This document shows positions 8,757-16,538 of a stretch of DNA of 64,000 nt, one piece after another. The stretch spans positions 32,621-96,620 of the forward strand of contig JAFLRN010000001.1 of NCBI GenBank assembly GCA_022511385.1, read 5' to 3'. Position numbers and translations under genes: made by a program. The DNA is from Acetatifactor sp. (GTDB lineage: Bacteria > Bacillota > Clostridia > Lachnospirales > Lachnospiraceae). The notes under the pieces are model-generated. The model did no database searches. It was not told the origin of the DNA and was given only the letters and a program-made list of their open reading frames with translations. Within the stretch, counting starts at the first letter, position 1; the number at the start of each line of letters is the position of its first letter.

Positions 8757-9242
8757 TTAGATCACGTCTATTCTTTCAAAATATTTGATCAAAATGTCTG
8801 CACAATTCTCCACGCCGAGCCGGCTGGTGTCGAGGATCATGTGGTAGTTGTTCACATCACCCCAAACCTTGCCGGTGTGCTCCACATTGAACTGTGCCCG
8901 CTGCCTGTCGCTTTTCTCCAGCAAGGCTTTGGCGTCCTCGTAATCCATCATTTCCTTTTTCATGATGCGCTGGATCCGGTCTTCTTTATCCGCACAGACA
9001 TAGACGTTAAATACATTGGGCTGTCCCTTCAGGATCTCGGAGGCGCAGCGGCCCAGGATAATACAGGGTTCTTTAGCCAGCTCCTTGACAAACTCCGCCT
9101 CTTTGGAAAAGTCATCGTCGTGGAGCTCACTCTCAATATAAGCCTTGTCGTACACAGGAATCCCCAGCCTTTCAGAAAGCTCCTCCGCTATCATACTGGC
9201 TCCGGTACCGTACCGGCGGCTCATTGTTATCACAAGGTTCAT
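8757..9242 (-). CDS. Cytidylate kinase-like family protein
   Basis: 161 residues from the ATG at 9242 (GGGAGGAAG upstream). It begins with a P-loop-like variant, ITMSRRYGTGASMIAEEL, in place of the canonical GxxGxGK[ST], followed by a KAYIESELHDDD segment and CIILGRCASEIL. This matches the 'cytidylate kinase-like' nucleotide-kinase family common in gut Clostridia (SR.YGSGG type loop). Its substrate is unknown. It has its own promoter (TTGTAA/TAAAAT) and is followed by a strong stem-loop, so it is probably monocistronic. Confidence 0.75.
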   Translation of the reverse strand: MNLVITMSRRYGTGASMIAEELSERLGIPVYDKAYIESELHDDDFSKEAEFVKELAKEPCIILGRCASEILKGQPNVFNVYVCADKEDRIQRIMKKEMMDYEDAKALLEKSDRQRAQFNVEHTGKVWGDVNNYHMILDTSRLGVENCADILIKYFERIDVI

Positions 9243-9314
9243 AACGCTTCCTCCCTTCGTGTCACTGCAAGTTGACTGCAATCTACGGTCAGAATGCCAA
9301 GATGCCTTGTGTAT

Positions 9315-9343
9315 ATTTTATCACACTTACAAATTGATTACAA
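9315..9343 (-). promoter_or_regulatory. Sigma-A promoter of the cytidylate-kinase-like gene
   Basis: Minus strand: TTGTAA (9338-9343), 17-base spacer, TAAAAT (9315-9320). Predicted transcription start is near 9308, about 65 bases before the ATG at 9242. Confidence 0.6.
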
Positions 9344-9347
9344 GGTT

Positions 9348-9581
9348 TCAGGGCTTCTTGAATTCCTTCACCCGATGGATAACATAATAGATATCCACAC
9401 CCACAGTTCCCACGATGGATGTTATGACGATGCCCTCAATGGTAAAATGCAGCACGGAGAGAGTGACAAAGCTGATGATCAAAAGCACCAGCATCCACCA
9501 GCCAAAGACGAAGGCCGTGACGATCAGGAAAAAGATGACCTCTTTTACCATATCCCATCTTTTGCGCCATTTACTCTCCAT
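9348..9581 (-). CDS. Small membrane protein of unknown function
   Basis: 77 residues with a basic N-terminus (ESKWRKRWD), two hydrophobic helices (about residues 13-35 and 40-63) and a basic end. AAGGAG stands ahead of the ATG at 9581. It begins only 15 bases after the stop of the decayed GH43 fragment and 125 bases after araD. I do not recognise the family; two-helix membrane proteins of this size are common and mostly uncharacterised. It is convincing as a gene because of its ribosome site and clean hydropathy. Confidence 0.6.
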   Translation of the reverse strand: MESKWRKRWDMVKEVIFFLIVTAFVFGWWMLVLLIISFVTLSVLHFTIEGIVITSIVGTVGVDIYYVIHRVKEFKKP

Positions 9582-9596
9582 TGCTGCACTCCTTAT

Positions 9597-9686
9597 CTAC
9601 TCAAATACTATGCTGCCCCAGATTGTCACCTGGTCCTTCAATCCAACCGCAGTAAATACCTGGGTTTCCATCGTGGAAGACTCCAA
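9597..9686 (-). pseudogene. Decayed 3' end of a GH43 arabinanase-like gene
   Basis: Read on the minus strand, the last about 28 codons match the end of the GH43 gene at 14111-16189: here METQVFTAVGLKDQVTIWGS, there IETQVFTAVGLKDQVTLWGS, each followed by a stop a few codons later. The identity is obvious at DNA level (compare 14111-14200). Upstream of this piece the frame meets a TGA and there is no start or ribosome site. It is a stranded fragment between araD and the small membrane protein. Confidence 0.85.
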
Positions 9687-9706
9687 GGATTCACGAGTAT
9701 TTTGGA

Positions 9707-10417
9707 TTACTTTTCATCTGCTGCGCTCTGGCCATAGTAAGCGTTAGCGCCATGTTTTCTGTAGTAATGCTTATCCTGCAGCTCCTGGGGTGCAGGCTTT
9801 ACCTCCGGACGGATCCACTCCGTCCTTGCGGCCATCTTTGCCACTTCCTCCAACACCACTGCGTTGTGTACTGCCTCTTCTGCATTTTTACCCCATGCGA
9901 AGGGACCATGGTTCTTGCAGAGCACTGCGGGAACTGCCACTACATCAATGTTTCTCTTCTGGAACTCGCCCACGATCAGCAGGCCCGTGTTCTTCTCATA
10001 AGCCTCCTCAATCTCCGCCTCTGTCAGAGTCCGCAGGCAGGGAACCTCTCCGTAGATATAATCAGCGTGGGTTGTTCCGTAGCAGGGGATGGACCGTCCT
10101 GCCTGAGCCCAGCTGGTGGCCCAGGGGGAGTGAGTATGTACGACGCCGCCGATCTGGGGGAAGGCTCTGTATAATTCTGCGTGAGTGGGGGTATCAGAGG
10201 AGGGGTTGTAGCGGCCCTCCACCTTGTTGCCGTCCAGGTCCATAACTACCATGTCATCGGGAGTCAACTTTTCGTAGGGGACCCCGCTGGGCTTGATCAC
10301 AAACAGCCCGCTCTCCCTGTCAATAGCGCTCACATTGCCCCAGGTAAAGGTCACAAGGCCGTACTTGGGCAGTTCCATGTTTGCTTCATAGACCAATTTC
10401 TTTAATTCTTCCAGCAT
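9707..10417 (-). CDS. araD: L-ribulose-5-phosphate 4-epimerase
   Basis: 236 residues, the normal length for AraD, which converts L-ribulose 5-phosphate to D-xylulose 5-phosphate in L-arabinose catabolism. Class II aldolase-fold marks are visible: [11 protein letters not shown] near residue 25, KPSGVPYE (substrate phosphate), the zinc-binding histidines in [10 protein letters not shown], and a third His in [10 protein letters not shown]. The C-terminal tail [14 protein letters not shown] is typical of bacterial AraD. AAAGAGGTAG precedes the ATG at 10417, and a CCGGAG/CTCCGG hairpin lies just ahead of that site. It is the last catabolic gene of the locus; araA and araB are not in the window. 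Confidence 0.95.
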   Translation of the reverse strand: MLEELKKLVYEANMELPKYGLVTFTWGNVSAIDRESGLFVIKPSGVPYEKLTPDDMVVMDLDGNKVEGRYNPSSDTPTHAELYRAFPQIGGVVHTHSPWATSWAQAGRSIPCYGTTHADYIYGEVPCLRTLTEAEIEEAYEKNTGLLIVGEFQKRNIDVVAVPAVLCKNHGPFAWGKNAEEAVHNAVVLEEVAKMAARTEWIRPEVKPAPQELQDKHYYRKHGANAYYGQSAADEK

Positions 10418-10536
10418 AATCTACCTCTTTCTCCGGAGGGTATTGACTCCGGTTTTATTTTCTGATTTTTGTTTCTCTCTTTTTAAAAAGTGTTCTTATG
10501 ATAAACCAGAACTTGTCGATTTCTCCAAAATTGAGA

Positions 10537-11100
10537 TTACCTGTTGGGGAAAATATCATCCCGAATCATTCCCCAAATATTGTAGTCACAATACTGCGAA
10601 ACCATTTTACCGTGTCGTATCGTTCCTTCAAGAGTAAATCCGCTTTTTTGCAGCACTTTGTTGGAGGCTATGTTCCTAACATCGGCATTGCCCTGTAACC
10701 GGTCGATGGTTGTTTTTGAAAAAATGAATTCAACCACACACCTCATCGCTTCTGTGCATATCCCTGTACTCCAAAGCCAGGGTGCGATACGATACCCGAC
10801 CATCCCAAATCTGTCGTTTTCTACATCGAAAACCTCAATCTGGCCGATAATTTCATTTGTTTCTTTCTGCTCTATCCCCCAAATGAAATCATGGGAAGGC
10901 TTGCGATTAACATTCGGTCTGGTATCTATAAACAATAACTCTGGATTCTTTTCGCCTTTGTTTGCCGCACGCCCCCAATATGTATAGATTTCATCTTTGC
11001 CAAGCCATTTTCTTAAATCTTCTGTATCGTCAGCTGTTAATTCCCGAAGCACAAGTCGATTTGTTTCCAACCTTGGAATATACCGACATACTTTTAACAT
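10537..11100 (-). CDS. GNAT-family N-acetyltransferase (RimJ/RimL type)
   Basis: 187 residues. It starts with the RimJ-like pattern PRLETNRLVLRELTADDTEDLRKWL, has the acetyl-CoA-binding beta strand region GMVGYRIAPWLWSTGICTEAM and the typical end of this family, NIASNKVLQKSGFTLEGTIRHG. Substrate unknown; relatives acetylate ribosomal protein N-termini, small molecules or antibiotics. GGGAGGTAAC precedes the ATG at 11100. Its AT-richer composition and unrelated function, set between a GH43 gene and araD, suggest it arrived by insertion into the arabinose locus. Confidence 0.85.
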   Translation of the reverse strand: MLKVCRYIPRLETNRLVLRELTADDTEDLRKWLGKDEIYTYWGRAANKGEKNPELLFIDTRPNVNRKPSHDFIWGIEQKETNEIIGQIEVFDVENDRFGMVGYRIAPWLWSTGICTEAMRCVVEFIFSKTTIDRLQGNADVRNIASNKVLQKSGFTLEGTIRHGKMVSQYCDYNIWGMIRDDIFPNR

Positions 11101-11159
11101 TTCATGTTACCTCCCAAATTCCGATTTATCGAAATAAAAACTCAGATGTAAATAGGATA

Positions 11160-12116
11160 TTATATTATGTTTTTATAATCGAAAATGGGATATCCCTTCT
11201 CATCCCACTCTACTTTCATAAGCATAGCATGGCGGTTGGGATCGTAGAGGGGGTCTCCTTGGATCTCGGCGTAGGGTCTTGCGTGGTAGACGCAGACATC
11301 CGTGCCGTCGGGGAGCTTGGTGAAGCTGTTATGACCGGGGCCGTAGAGGCCGACTGCTGCGCTGCTGGAGAGGACAGGGTGGCGTTCTTTTTTCCAGGCT
11401 CTGGGGTCAAGGAGGTCTTCATTCTCATCGATGCTCAGCATACCCATGCAGTAGCACTCACCGGTGGCGCTGGCGGAATAGGTCAAGAAGATACGGCCGT
11501 CTTTCTTGATGACAGCAGGGCCTTCGTTTACCCAGATTTCCCTGCGCTCCCAGTCGTAGTCGGGAGTGGTCAGGAGTACTTGGGCTGTAGCTAGTTTCGT
11601 GGGTGATTCCATCTTTGCTATGTAGAGGTTGGAAATCTGGATGCCGACGCTTACCTTCTCCGCCCATACATAATAACGCTCGCCTTTGTTTTCAAAGATT
11701 GTTGCATCAAGGGAGAAGGCTTCAAAGGAATAAATGTCGTCGTCGGAGCGCTGCATCTTTCCCCGCTCTACCCAGGCATCCGTCATGGGATCCTGTCCTG
11801 TGCACTCCAGGATAAAGGGACGGATCTTCCAGATATCGTCCCGCTCTCCGGCGGCGAAATAGATGTACCACTTTCCGTCCAGATAGTGGAGCTCCGGCGC
11901 CCAAATATGCTGGCTCATCTCGCCGCTCTCGTGCTTCATCCAGAGGGTCTTCTCCTCAGCTAAAGCCAGGCCCTGAAGGGTTTCCGACCGACGCAGGACA
12001 ATGCGGTCGTAGGCGGGCACGGAGGCGGTGAAATAGTAGCTGCCGTCGGTGTGCCTGTATACATAGGGATCCGCCCGCTGCTCGATAAAGGGTTTGTTGT
12101 CTCTTATGTTCTCCAT
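11160..12116 (-). CDS. GH43 arabinofuranosidase-like enzyme, cytoplasmic
   Basis: 318 residues without signal peptide. It has the five-bladed beta-propeller pattern and catalytic residues of GH43: Asp16 (QRADPYVY, base), Asp137 (SLDATIF, pKa modulator) and Glu198 (VNEGPAV, acid), plus GPGHNSFTKLPDG for the central histidine. The family hydrolyses alpha-L-arabinofuranosyl or beta-xylosyl links. With an importer and GH51 enzyme in the same locus, the likely role is trimming imported arabino-oligosaccharides. AGGAGG precedes the ATG at 12116. The subfamily is uncertain, and beta-xylosidase activity is possible. Confidence 0.88.
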   Translation of the reverse strand: MENIRDNKPFIEQRADPYVYRHTDGSYYFTASVPAYDRIVLRRSETLQGLALAEEKTLWMKHESGEMSQHIWAPELHYLDGKWYIYFAAGERDDIWKIRPFILECTGQDPMTDAWVERGKMQRSDDDIYSFEAFSLDATIFENKGERYYVWAEKVSVGIQISNLYIAKMESPTKLATAQVLLTTPDYDWERREIWVNEGPAVIKKDGRIFLTYSASATGECYCMGMLSIDENEDLLDPRAWKKERHPVLSSSAAVGLYGPGHNSFTKLPDGTDVCVYHARPYAEIQGDPLYDPNRHAMLMKVEWDEKGYPIFDYKNII

Positions 12117-12171
12117 AATGACCTCCTGACAGAATATTTTTTATAGCAATTATAAAATTATTCTAAATTTA

Positions 12172-12200
12172 TTGAATTAAATCCTTATTTATGATATGTT
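12172..12200 (+). promoter_or_regulatory. Promoter of the type I toxin mRNA
   Basis: TTGAAT (12172-12177), 17-base spacer, TATGTT (12195-12200). The predicted start, near 12207, falls at the first base of the 5' arm of the long inverted repeat, as expected for a toxin mRNA whose extreme 5' end pairs with its 3' end. Confidence 0.5.
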
Positions 12201-12208
12201 ATATCCAC

Positions 12209-12474
12209 GGGAAACCAGAGAGCCAGGCGGCTTACCCTCCTAAGCGGAGGGGCTAACCCTCCGGACAGCGCATCTTTGCAAAGAAAGGGGGGCGAGACTA
12301 TGGTTACATATGCTGATTTTTTTAACTTTTGCATATTGATCATTGCGCTTGTAGGTTTGTGTTACACAATCTTCAAGGGAAAAAAATAGCCGCCACTACC
12401 CACAATAGTGACGGCTGACCTTGTAAAAGGTCAAATCCCAAACAATTAAGGGTAAGCCGCTTCTCTGGTTTCCC
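12209..12474 (+). repeat. Long-range inverted repeat framing the toxin mRNA
   Basis: The 5' arm at 12209-12237 (begins GGGAAACCAGAG, ends GGCTTACCC) pairs with the 3' arm at 12450-12474 (begins GGGTAAGCC, ends TCTCTGGTTTCCC). A second hairpin, CCCTCC/GGAGGG, follows the 5' arm at about 12235-12251. Such 5'-3' end pairing is the known inhibitory fold of several type I toxin mRNAs. Confidence 0.75.
12300..12389 (+). CDS. Holin-like type I toxin peptide (29 aa)
   Basis: A 29-residue peptide: MVTYADFF start, one hydrophobic helix (CILIIALVGLCYTIF) and a KGKK tail. This is the pattern of the 'putative holin-like toxin' family of Firmicutes, small membrane peptides of TxpA-type type I modules. A very strong ribosome site (AAAGGGGGG) stands 8 bases before the ATG. 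Its TAG stop overlaps the terminator of the antisense RNA read from the other strand. The gene runs opposite to all neighbouring arabinan genes. The family call is by pattern; toxicity is not shown by sequence. Confidence 0.8.
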   Translation: MVTYADFFNFCILIIALVGLCYTIFKGKK

Positions 12475-12479
12475 CTTCT
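12380..12479 (-). ncRNA. Antisense antitoxin RNA of the type I module
   Basis: A promoter on the minus strand should start a transcript near 12479. About 100 bases on, an intrinsic terminator follows: AGCCGTCACTA pairs with TAGTGGCGGCT (one mismatch), then ATTTTTTT. The RNA is complementary to the toxin mRNA 3' region, including the 3' arm of its long-range fold and the last toxin codons. A second small hairpin (GACCTT/AAGGTC) lies in the middle. This arrangement equals that of TxpA/RatA-like systems. It is not experimentally shown here. Confidence 0.75.
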
Positions 12480-12485
12480 ATTTTC

Positions 12486-12514
12486 ACTATAACACAGGGT
12501 TTTCTAAATATCAA
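12486..12514 (-). promoter_or_regulatory. Sigma-A promoter of the antitoxin RNA
   Basis: Minus strand: TTGATA (12509-12514), exactly 17 bases, TATAGT (12486-12491), also TG-extended. The same promoter, nearly base for base, occurs at the second module copy (16394-16422). Confidence 0.75.
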
Positions 12515-12520
12515 GTATAT

Positions 12521-14092
12521 TTAATTAAAATATTTAACGCCCCAAACACTTTCATTATTCCCAACCGCCGAAAAAGTCATGACCGCAGTTCCGGCCTCAT
12601 CCGTCATTTCACAGAAAACACCGCTGTATTCCACATCATTATAGGTTATGTGCATATAATAAGTCCCTTTTGTCATACTCCAGGTCCCTTTGATGCCATC
12701 TCCCAACACATTTCCCCGTTCCGTCAACACCAGTTTAAAGGGCTGTGCGATTGCTGCGCTAATGTCAGTTCCCTGATTCACTACATAATATTCGCCTGCT
12801 ACAGCGGCTTTCTCATAGCCATTTTCAGAGATTGTCTCCCCATTGGTAGCATACGGCAGCATGCAGGGCCATCCCTCTTCATTCACAAAGAACTGCTTTA
12901 CTCTGGGAGAATGATTTTCTGAATTGTTGTTGTACCTGGTATGATAAACGATGTAAAGCTTTCCGTCATCATCCGCAAACGCAGAGTTGTGTCCTGTTGC
13001 CATATATGCCAGTTTTAAGCTGGGCAGATAATAGTTTCCGGATAACTTCAAGCCATAGTCGGAATGTTCGTTGCCGATCAAAGGATAAGCTCCGTTCATA
13101 TCCACATATTCCCCGTCCACAGTTTCCGAGCGGAATACCCTGATCTGGTAGCCACCGGCACGTACCAGAGAACCATAGGACACCATCAAGTAATAATAAC
13201 CGCTCTCTTTATCATATATGATATACGGTCCTTCAATGGACTTATGTCCGCCGCCTAACAGTCTCTTGCCAAAATAGGGATCCACCATTTTTTCCGGATC
13301 CGCCTCTGGATGAATCACTTCACCGGTGACTGGATCCAACTCCAGCAGGAAAATACCGCCGGACCAGGAACCGTATACCATCCATAATCTGTCGTCTTCA
13401 TCATAAAAAACAGTGGGGTCGATCGCATTGGGACAAGAAGCAAAATTATATTCCCTGCCTGACTTGGTGGTATAATTTTCCAGGGCATACTCCTCGCTCA
13501 CATAATCCAGAACATCCGTAGCTGCCAGCGTATCAGATGTAAACCCGGAATAGATCAGCGCCCCCTGCCATTCATAAGGGCCCTCCACCGTCTCCGAAAC
13601 ACCGTAGCAAAGATTCGATGCATTCCAGGTGGATGTGGTGCAATAATACATATAATAAAGCCCCGTCGTCTTATTATAGATCACATCCGGCGCCCATACA
13701 TGATAGCCTCCATCATCCGTTGGAATCAGGCTATCCGCGCTTCCCGAGTAATCAAACACATGAAGACCTTCCGCAAACAGATCTCCATATACCATGTTAG
13801 AAGAATTATAGCCATTGCCCAGTCTCGTCCAAGAACGCAGATCCGTACTGTAAGCCCCCTCCATATGAGAACCGAAAATATAATAAGTTCCATCCGCCTT
13901 TATAATGGAAGGATCATGTACGGAAACCCTTGCATTTACACTGCCGGTTTCAATCCCATCATAGCTCACCGTAAAGTCGCTGTCCACTTTTTCCGAAAAA
14001 ATAACATCTTTCAACAAAAAGACCGTAACAGCTGCAACCGCCAGTAAAACTACAACACCTGAAACAATAAATATCCGTTTGTTCTTTTTCAC
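12521..14092 (-). CDS. Exported GH43 endo-arabinanase-like enzyme
   Basis: 523 residues starting with GTG at 14092 (AAGGAG upstream). A basic N-terminus and one helix (about residues 5-28) act as signal or membrane anchor. Then comes a GH43 propeller with the catalytic residues in VHDPSIIKADG (Asp), NAIDPTVFYDEDD (Asp) and SIEGPYIIYD (Glu), the metal-site histidine in TGHNSAFADDDG, and an approximately 110-residue C-terminal beta domain ending in VMTFSAVGNNESVWG. This layout matches extracellular endo-1,5-alpha-L-arabinanases of the AbnB type. It lies 18 bases after its paralogue and its stop is 7 bases from the antitoxin promoter. Substrate by family and context. Confidence 0.88.
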   Translation of the reverse strand: MKKNKRIFIVSGVVVLLAVAAVTVFLLKDVIFSEKVDSDFTVSYDGIETGSVNARVSVHDPSIIKADGTYYIFGSHMEGAYSTDLRSWTRLGNGYNSSNMVYGDLFAEGLHVFDYSGSADSLIPTDDGGYHVWAPDVIYNKTTGLYYMYYCTTSTWNASNLCYGVSETVEGPYEWQGALIYSGFTSDTLAATDVLDYVSEEYALENYTTKSGREYNFASCPNAIDPTVFYDEDDRLWMVYGSWSGGIFLLELDPVTGEVIHPEADPEKMVDPYFGKRLLGGGHKSIEGPYIIYDKESGYYYLMVSYGSLVRAGGYQIRVFRSETVDGEYVDMNGAYPLIGNEHSDYGLKLSGNYYLPSLKLAYMATGHNSAFADDDGKLYIVYHTRYNNNSENHSPRVKQFFVNEEGWPCMLPYATNGETISENGYEKAAVAGEYYVVNQGTDISAAIAQPFKLVLTERGNVLGDGIKGTWSMTKGTYYMHITYNDVEYSGVFCEMTDEAGTAVMTFSAVGNNESVWGVKYFN

Positions 14093-14110
14093 AATGGCTC
14101 CTTCTTTTAC

Positions 14111-16189
14111 TTAATCAATCACCTTGCTGCCCCAGAGCGTCACCTGATCCTTCAATCCGACCGCAGTAAATACCTGGGTTTCTATCGTGGAAAACTCCAC
14201 GTTCATGGACAATGTCACGCCGCTGTAATCCTGGCCGTTCATAGACAGAACGATATAGGAGGTTCCGTCCTCCAGCCGCCATGTTCCCTCGTAAGCGCCT
14301 GTGACCGTGCCATCCTCATGCAGCGTGATCAGCTGGGTATTCTTGGTCTCCAGATTCTTATAGTCAATATCCATCTCATGCAGGATGACCTCATAATCAC
14401 CGGCCACCTCCGACACGGACCAGCCGCCATTCTTCAGGGCCTCTCCCGTGGTCTGATAGGGAGCCGATACAAGCCATCCCTCCTTTGTTACAAAGAGCTG
14501 GTGCACCTTCACATAATGACCCTCCGAACCGTTGTCGGTACGGGTGTGGAACACAATGTACGCTCTGCCGTCCTCGTCCACAAATGCGGAATTGTGACCC
14601 TGAGCCACCAGACCGCTGTTGAAGACACGCCACTTATAACCGCCAAACAGGCGCACACCCACGGACTGGTTGATATTCAGCACATAGCTGTCATAAATCG
14701 CGGAATTACCTATCAGGTCCACATATTCCCCATCCGGTTTCTCGGAGCGGAAAACGCGGACATTGTATCCGCCTTTTGCCTCCAGGCCGCCGTAGGAGAT
14801 AAAGAGATAATAGTAATCCCCCACTTTCTGGATATAAGAAGCCTCACCGGACACATAAGCGCCGCCCGCAATTTTCTTTCCAAAGTACGCATCGGAGTGC
14901 TCATTTGTCTCATAGGTTACATTGTAATCACGCAGGCCCGTTTCCTCGTCCAGCTCCAGAATAAAGATACCGCCGGACCAGGAGCCATAGCTCATCCACA
15001 GCTTTCCGTCGTCATCATAGAATACACAGGGATCAATGCAGTTGGGCCACTTGTCGCCCCATTTTCTGTTTGCAATGCCGTTGGTCACATAGCGCTCCGG
15101 AATCTGGTCTGTGCCCAGCACCTGAGGCGCATCCGTCTCGCCGATATCATCCTGGGTAAAGCCGCCATAGACGATGGAGCCCACATAGGAGTAAGGGCCT
15201 TCCACCGCGTCCGCCGTCAGCAACACGATGTTTGACTTCCAATCGTCCCCGTTTGCGCTGAGATACATACAGTATTTGCCCATAATGGGATTATATATGA
15301 TATCGGGCGCCCAGAGATAATCAAACCAGCTTCCCGCTGTCTCGTCCTTATTCCAGGCTCTGATCTGGGCCTTCACTTCCTCGGTAAAGGAGGCTCTGTA
15401 CTCATTGTCAATACTGGTCCAATTATACAGATCCTTGGTATAACCGCCCGTCATATGAGTGCCCAGAATATAATAGGTGCCGTCAAAATCCCTAAAGATG
15501 GAAGGGTCGTGGCAGGTAATTCTCTGGTAGGTCAATCTGTCCTCAGGAGCTATTACCTGCAGCTGCTGCTTCATGGGAATATCCATGGTAGCGCGCACAA
15601 TGACCTCCTGACCCGCATATGTAATTCGCAGATAAGGTCCCATGTCTACGGTATCGTCAGGTGCCGCCTCTGCCTGCAAAGCCTGCCCCGTAAGGATCAG
15701 TGCCAGAACCAGAGCGGCCGCCTTGGCCCCGCCCTTCTTCTTCCGAAGGAGCGATACGATCACCACAATAACTGCCAACAGCACTACAACGCCCACAATG
15801 ATACCGGCGATCACACCGCCGCTTAAGCCTGTGCTGGGAAACAGCTCCGGATCTCCCACCATGATACCGCTGATAGACGCGCTCTCGCCGTAGGGAATGT
15901 CAGGCATGGTATCGGGCATGGAGTCCTCCTGGGCCGCCTTCAGCCCTTCCGTATTTTTGTACGTCAGGGTAAAAGAATTAATATCCCAGCTGTACCTGTT
16001 GTTCTCCACAGTGATAGTGTAATGGATCTCTTCTCCTGCCTTATATTCAGACTTATCCGTCTGTAACGTAACGGTAACATCATTTGCCGTTGTGGTGTAA
16101 ACGGCTTCCTCGGCTTTCACCGGACTGGAATACAGCATCACCATAAGGCAGAGTACCGGCAGTATCAGCAGACCTTTTAATCTTTTCAT
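14111..16189 (-). CDS. GH43 arabinanase-like enzyme with internal membrane anchor
   Basis: 692 residues from the ATG at 16189 (GAGAGGAAAA upstream; an upstream reading has no ribosome site). In order: signal peptide (MKRLKGLLILPVLCLMVML), about 110-residue extracellular beta-rich domain (KSEYKAGEEIHYTITVENN), a transmembrane helix followed by LLRKKKGG, a second signal-like helix (ALVLALILTGQALQAEA), then a GH43 propeller (CHDPSIF, CIDPCVFYDDD, SGEASYI) and a C-terminal domain ending QVTLWGSKVID. The acid region reads SGEASYI where the 523-residue paralogue has SIEGPYI. The mid-protein anchor is unusual: it looks like a surface protein fused to an enzyme. Likely surface arabinan cleavage. Confidence 0.85.
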   Translation of the reverse strand: MKRLKGLLILPVLCLMVMLYSSPVKAEEAVYTTTANDVTVTLQTDKSEYKAGEEIHYTITVENNRYSWDINSFTLTYKNTEGLKAAQEDSMPDTMPDIPYGESASISGIMVGDPELFPSTGLSGGVIAGIIVGVVVLLAVIVVIVSLLRKKKGGAKAAALVLALILTGQALQAEAAPDDTVDMGPYLRITYAGQEVIVRATMDIPMKQQLQVIAPEDRLTYQRITCHDPSIFRDFDGTYYILGTHMTGGYTKDLYNWTSIDNEYRASFTEEVKAQIRAWNKDETAGSWFDYLWAPDIIYNPIMGKYCMYLSANGDDWKSNIVLLTADAVEGPYSYVGSIVYGGFTQDDIGETDAPQVLGTDQIPERYVTNGIANRKWGDKWPNCIDPCVFYDDDGKLWMSYGSWSGGIFILELDEETGLRDYNVTYETNEHSDAYFGKKIAGGAYVSGEASYIQKVGDYYYLFISYGGLEAKGGYNVRVFRSEKPDGEYVDLIGNSAIYDSYVLNINQSVGVRLFGGYKWRVFNSGLVAQGHNSAFVDEDGRAYIVFHTRTDNGSEGHYVKVHQLFVTKEGWLVSAPYQTTGEALKNGGWSVSEVAGDYEVILHEMDIDYKNLETKNTQLITLHEDGTVTGAYEGTWRLEDGTSYIVLSMNGQDYSGVTLSMNVEFSTIETQVFTAVGLKDQVTLWGSKVID

Positions 16190-16254
16190 TTTTCCTCTCA
16201 TTCTGCCGTTTTTCACGGCCAAAAAATAGTTAAAATTACGTAGTAGCGTACGTC

Positions 16255-16296
16255 CTTGTAGAATTATGTTATACAATCTTCAAGGGAATAAAATAG
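16255..16296 (+). pseudogene. 3' remnant of a second holin-like toxin gene
   Basis: Fourteen codons (LVELCYTIFKGIK and TAG) match the end of the intact toxin (LVGLCYTIFKGKK). Upstream the match fades and the frame meets a TAA with no start or ribosome site, so the toxin part is dead. The following 130 bases (antisense gene, 3' arm and antisense promoter) are well preserved. Confidence 0.85.
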
Positions 16297-16387
16297 CCGC
16301 CACTACCACCAATAGTGACGGCTGACCTTGTAAAAGGTCTAGTCTTTAACAATTAAGGGTAGGCCGCTTCTCTGGCTTCCCCTTTCT
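16286..16387 (-). ncRNA. Orphan antitoxin RNA (toxin partner lost)
   Basis: Nearly identical to the antitoxin RNA at 12380-12479, with promoter TTGATA (16417-16422), 17 bases, TATAGT (16394-16399). The stem AGCCGTCACTA/TAGTGGCGGCT is kept, but the T-run is interrupted (ATTTTATT), so termination may be leaky. It points toward the GH43 gene starting at 16189, to which it could supply transcripts. Confidence 0.7.
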
Positions 16388-16393
16388 GTTTTC

Positions 16394-16422
16394 ACTATAA
16401 CACAGGGTTTTCTGAATATCAA
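16394..16422 (-). promoter_or_regulatory. Sigma-A promoter of the orphan antitoxin RNA
   Basis: TTGATA, 17 bases, TATAGT on the minus strand, about 200 bases ahead of the 692-residue GH43 gene. It may serve as that gene's promoter by read-through. Confidence 0.7.
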
Positions 16423-16538
16423 TTATATTTAATTAAATATCTAAACTTTCCCAAAACACACATCCGGAAACACTGTATTCCCCATTCAATGCGTCCGCAT
16501 CTGCGCTTTGAAACGCCAAACTAAAGTTTCTTTTGAAA

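Noticed and set aside
12117..12520. Insertion sequence or MITE as explanation of the long inverted repeat
   Set aside because: The arms coincide with the predicted ends of a toxin mRNA, and the second copy lacks the left arm, which fits a type I module better than a transposon end pair.
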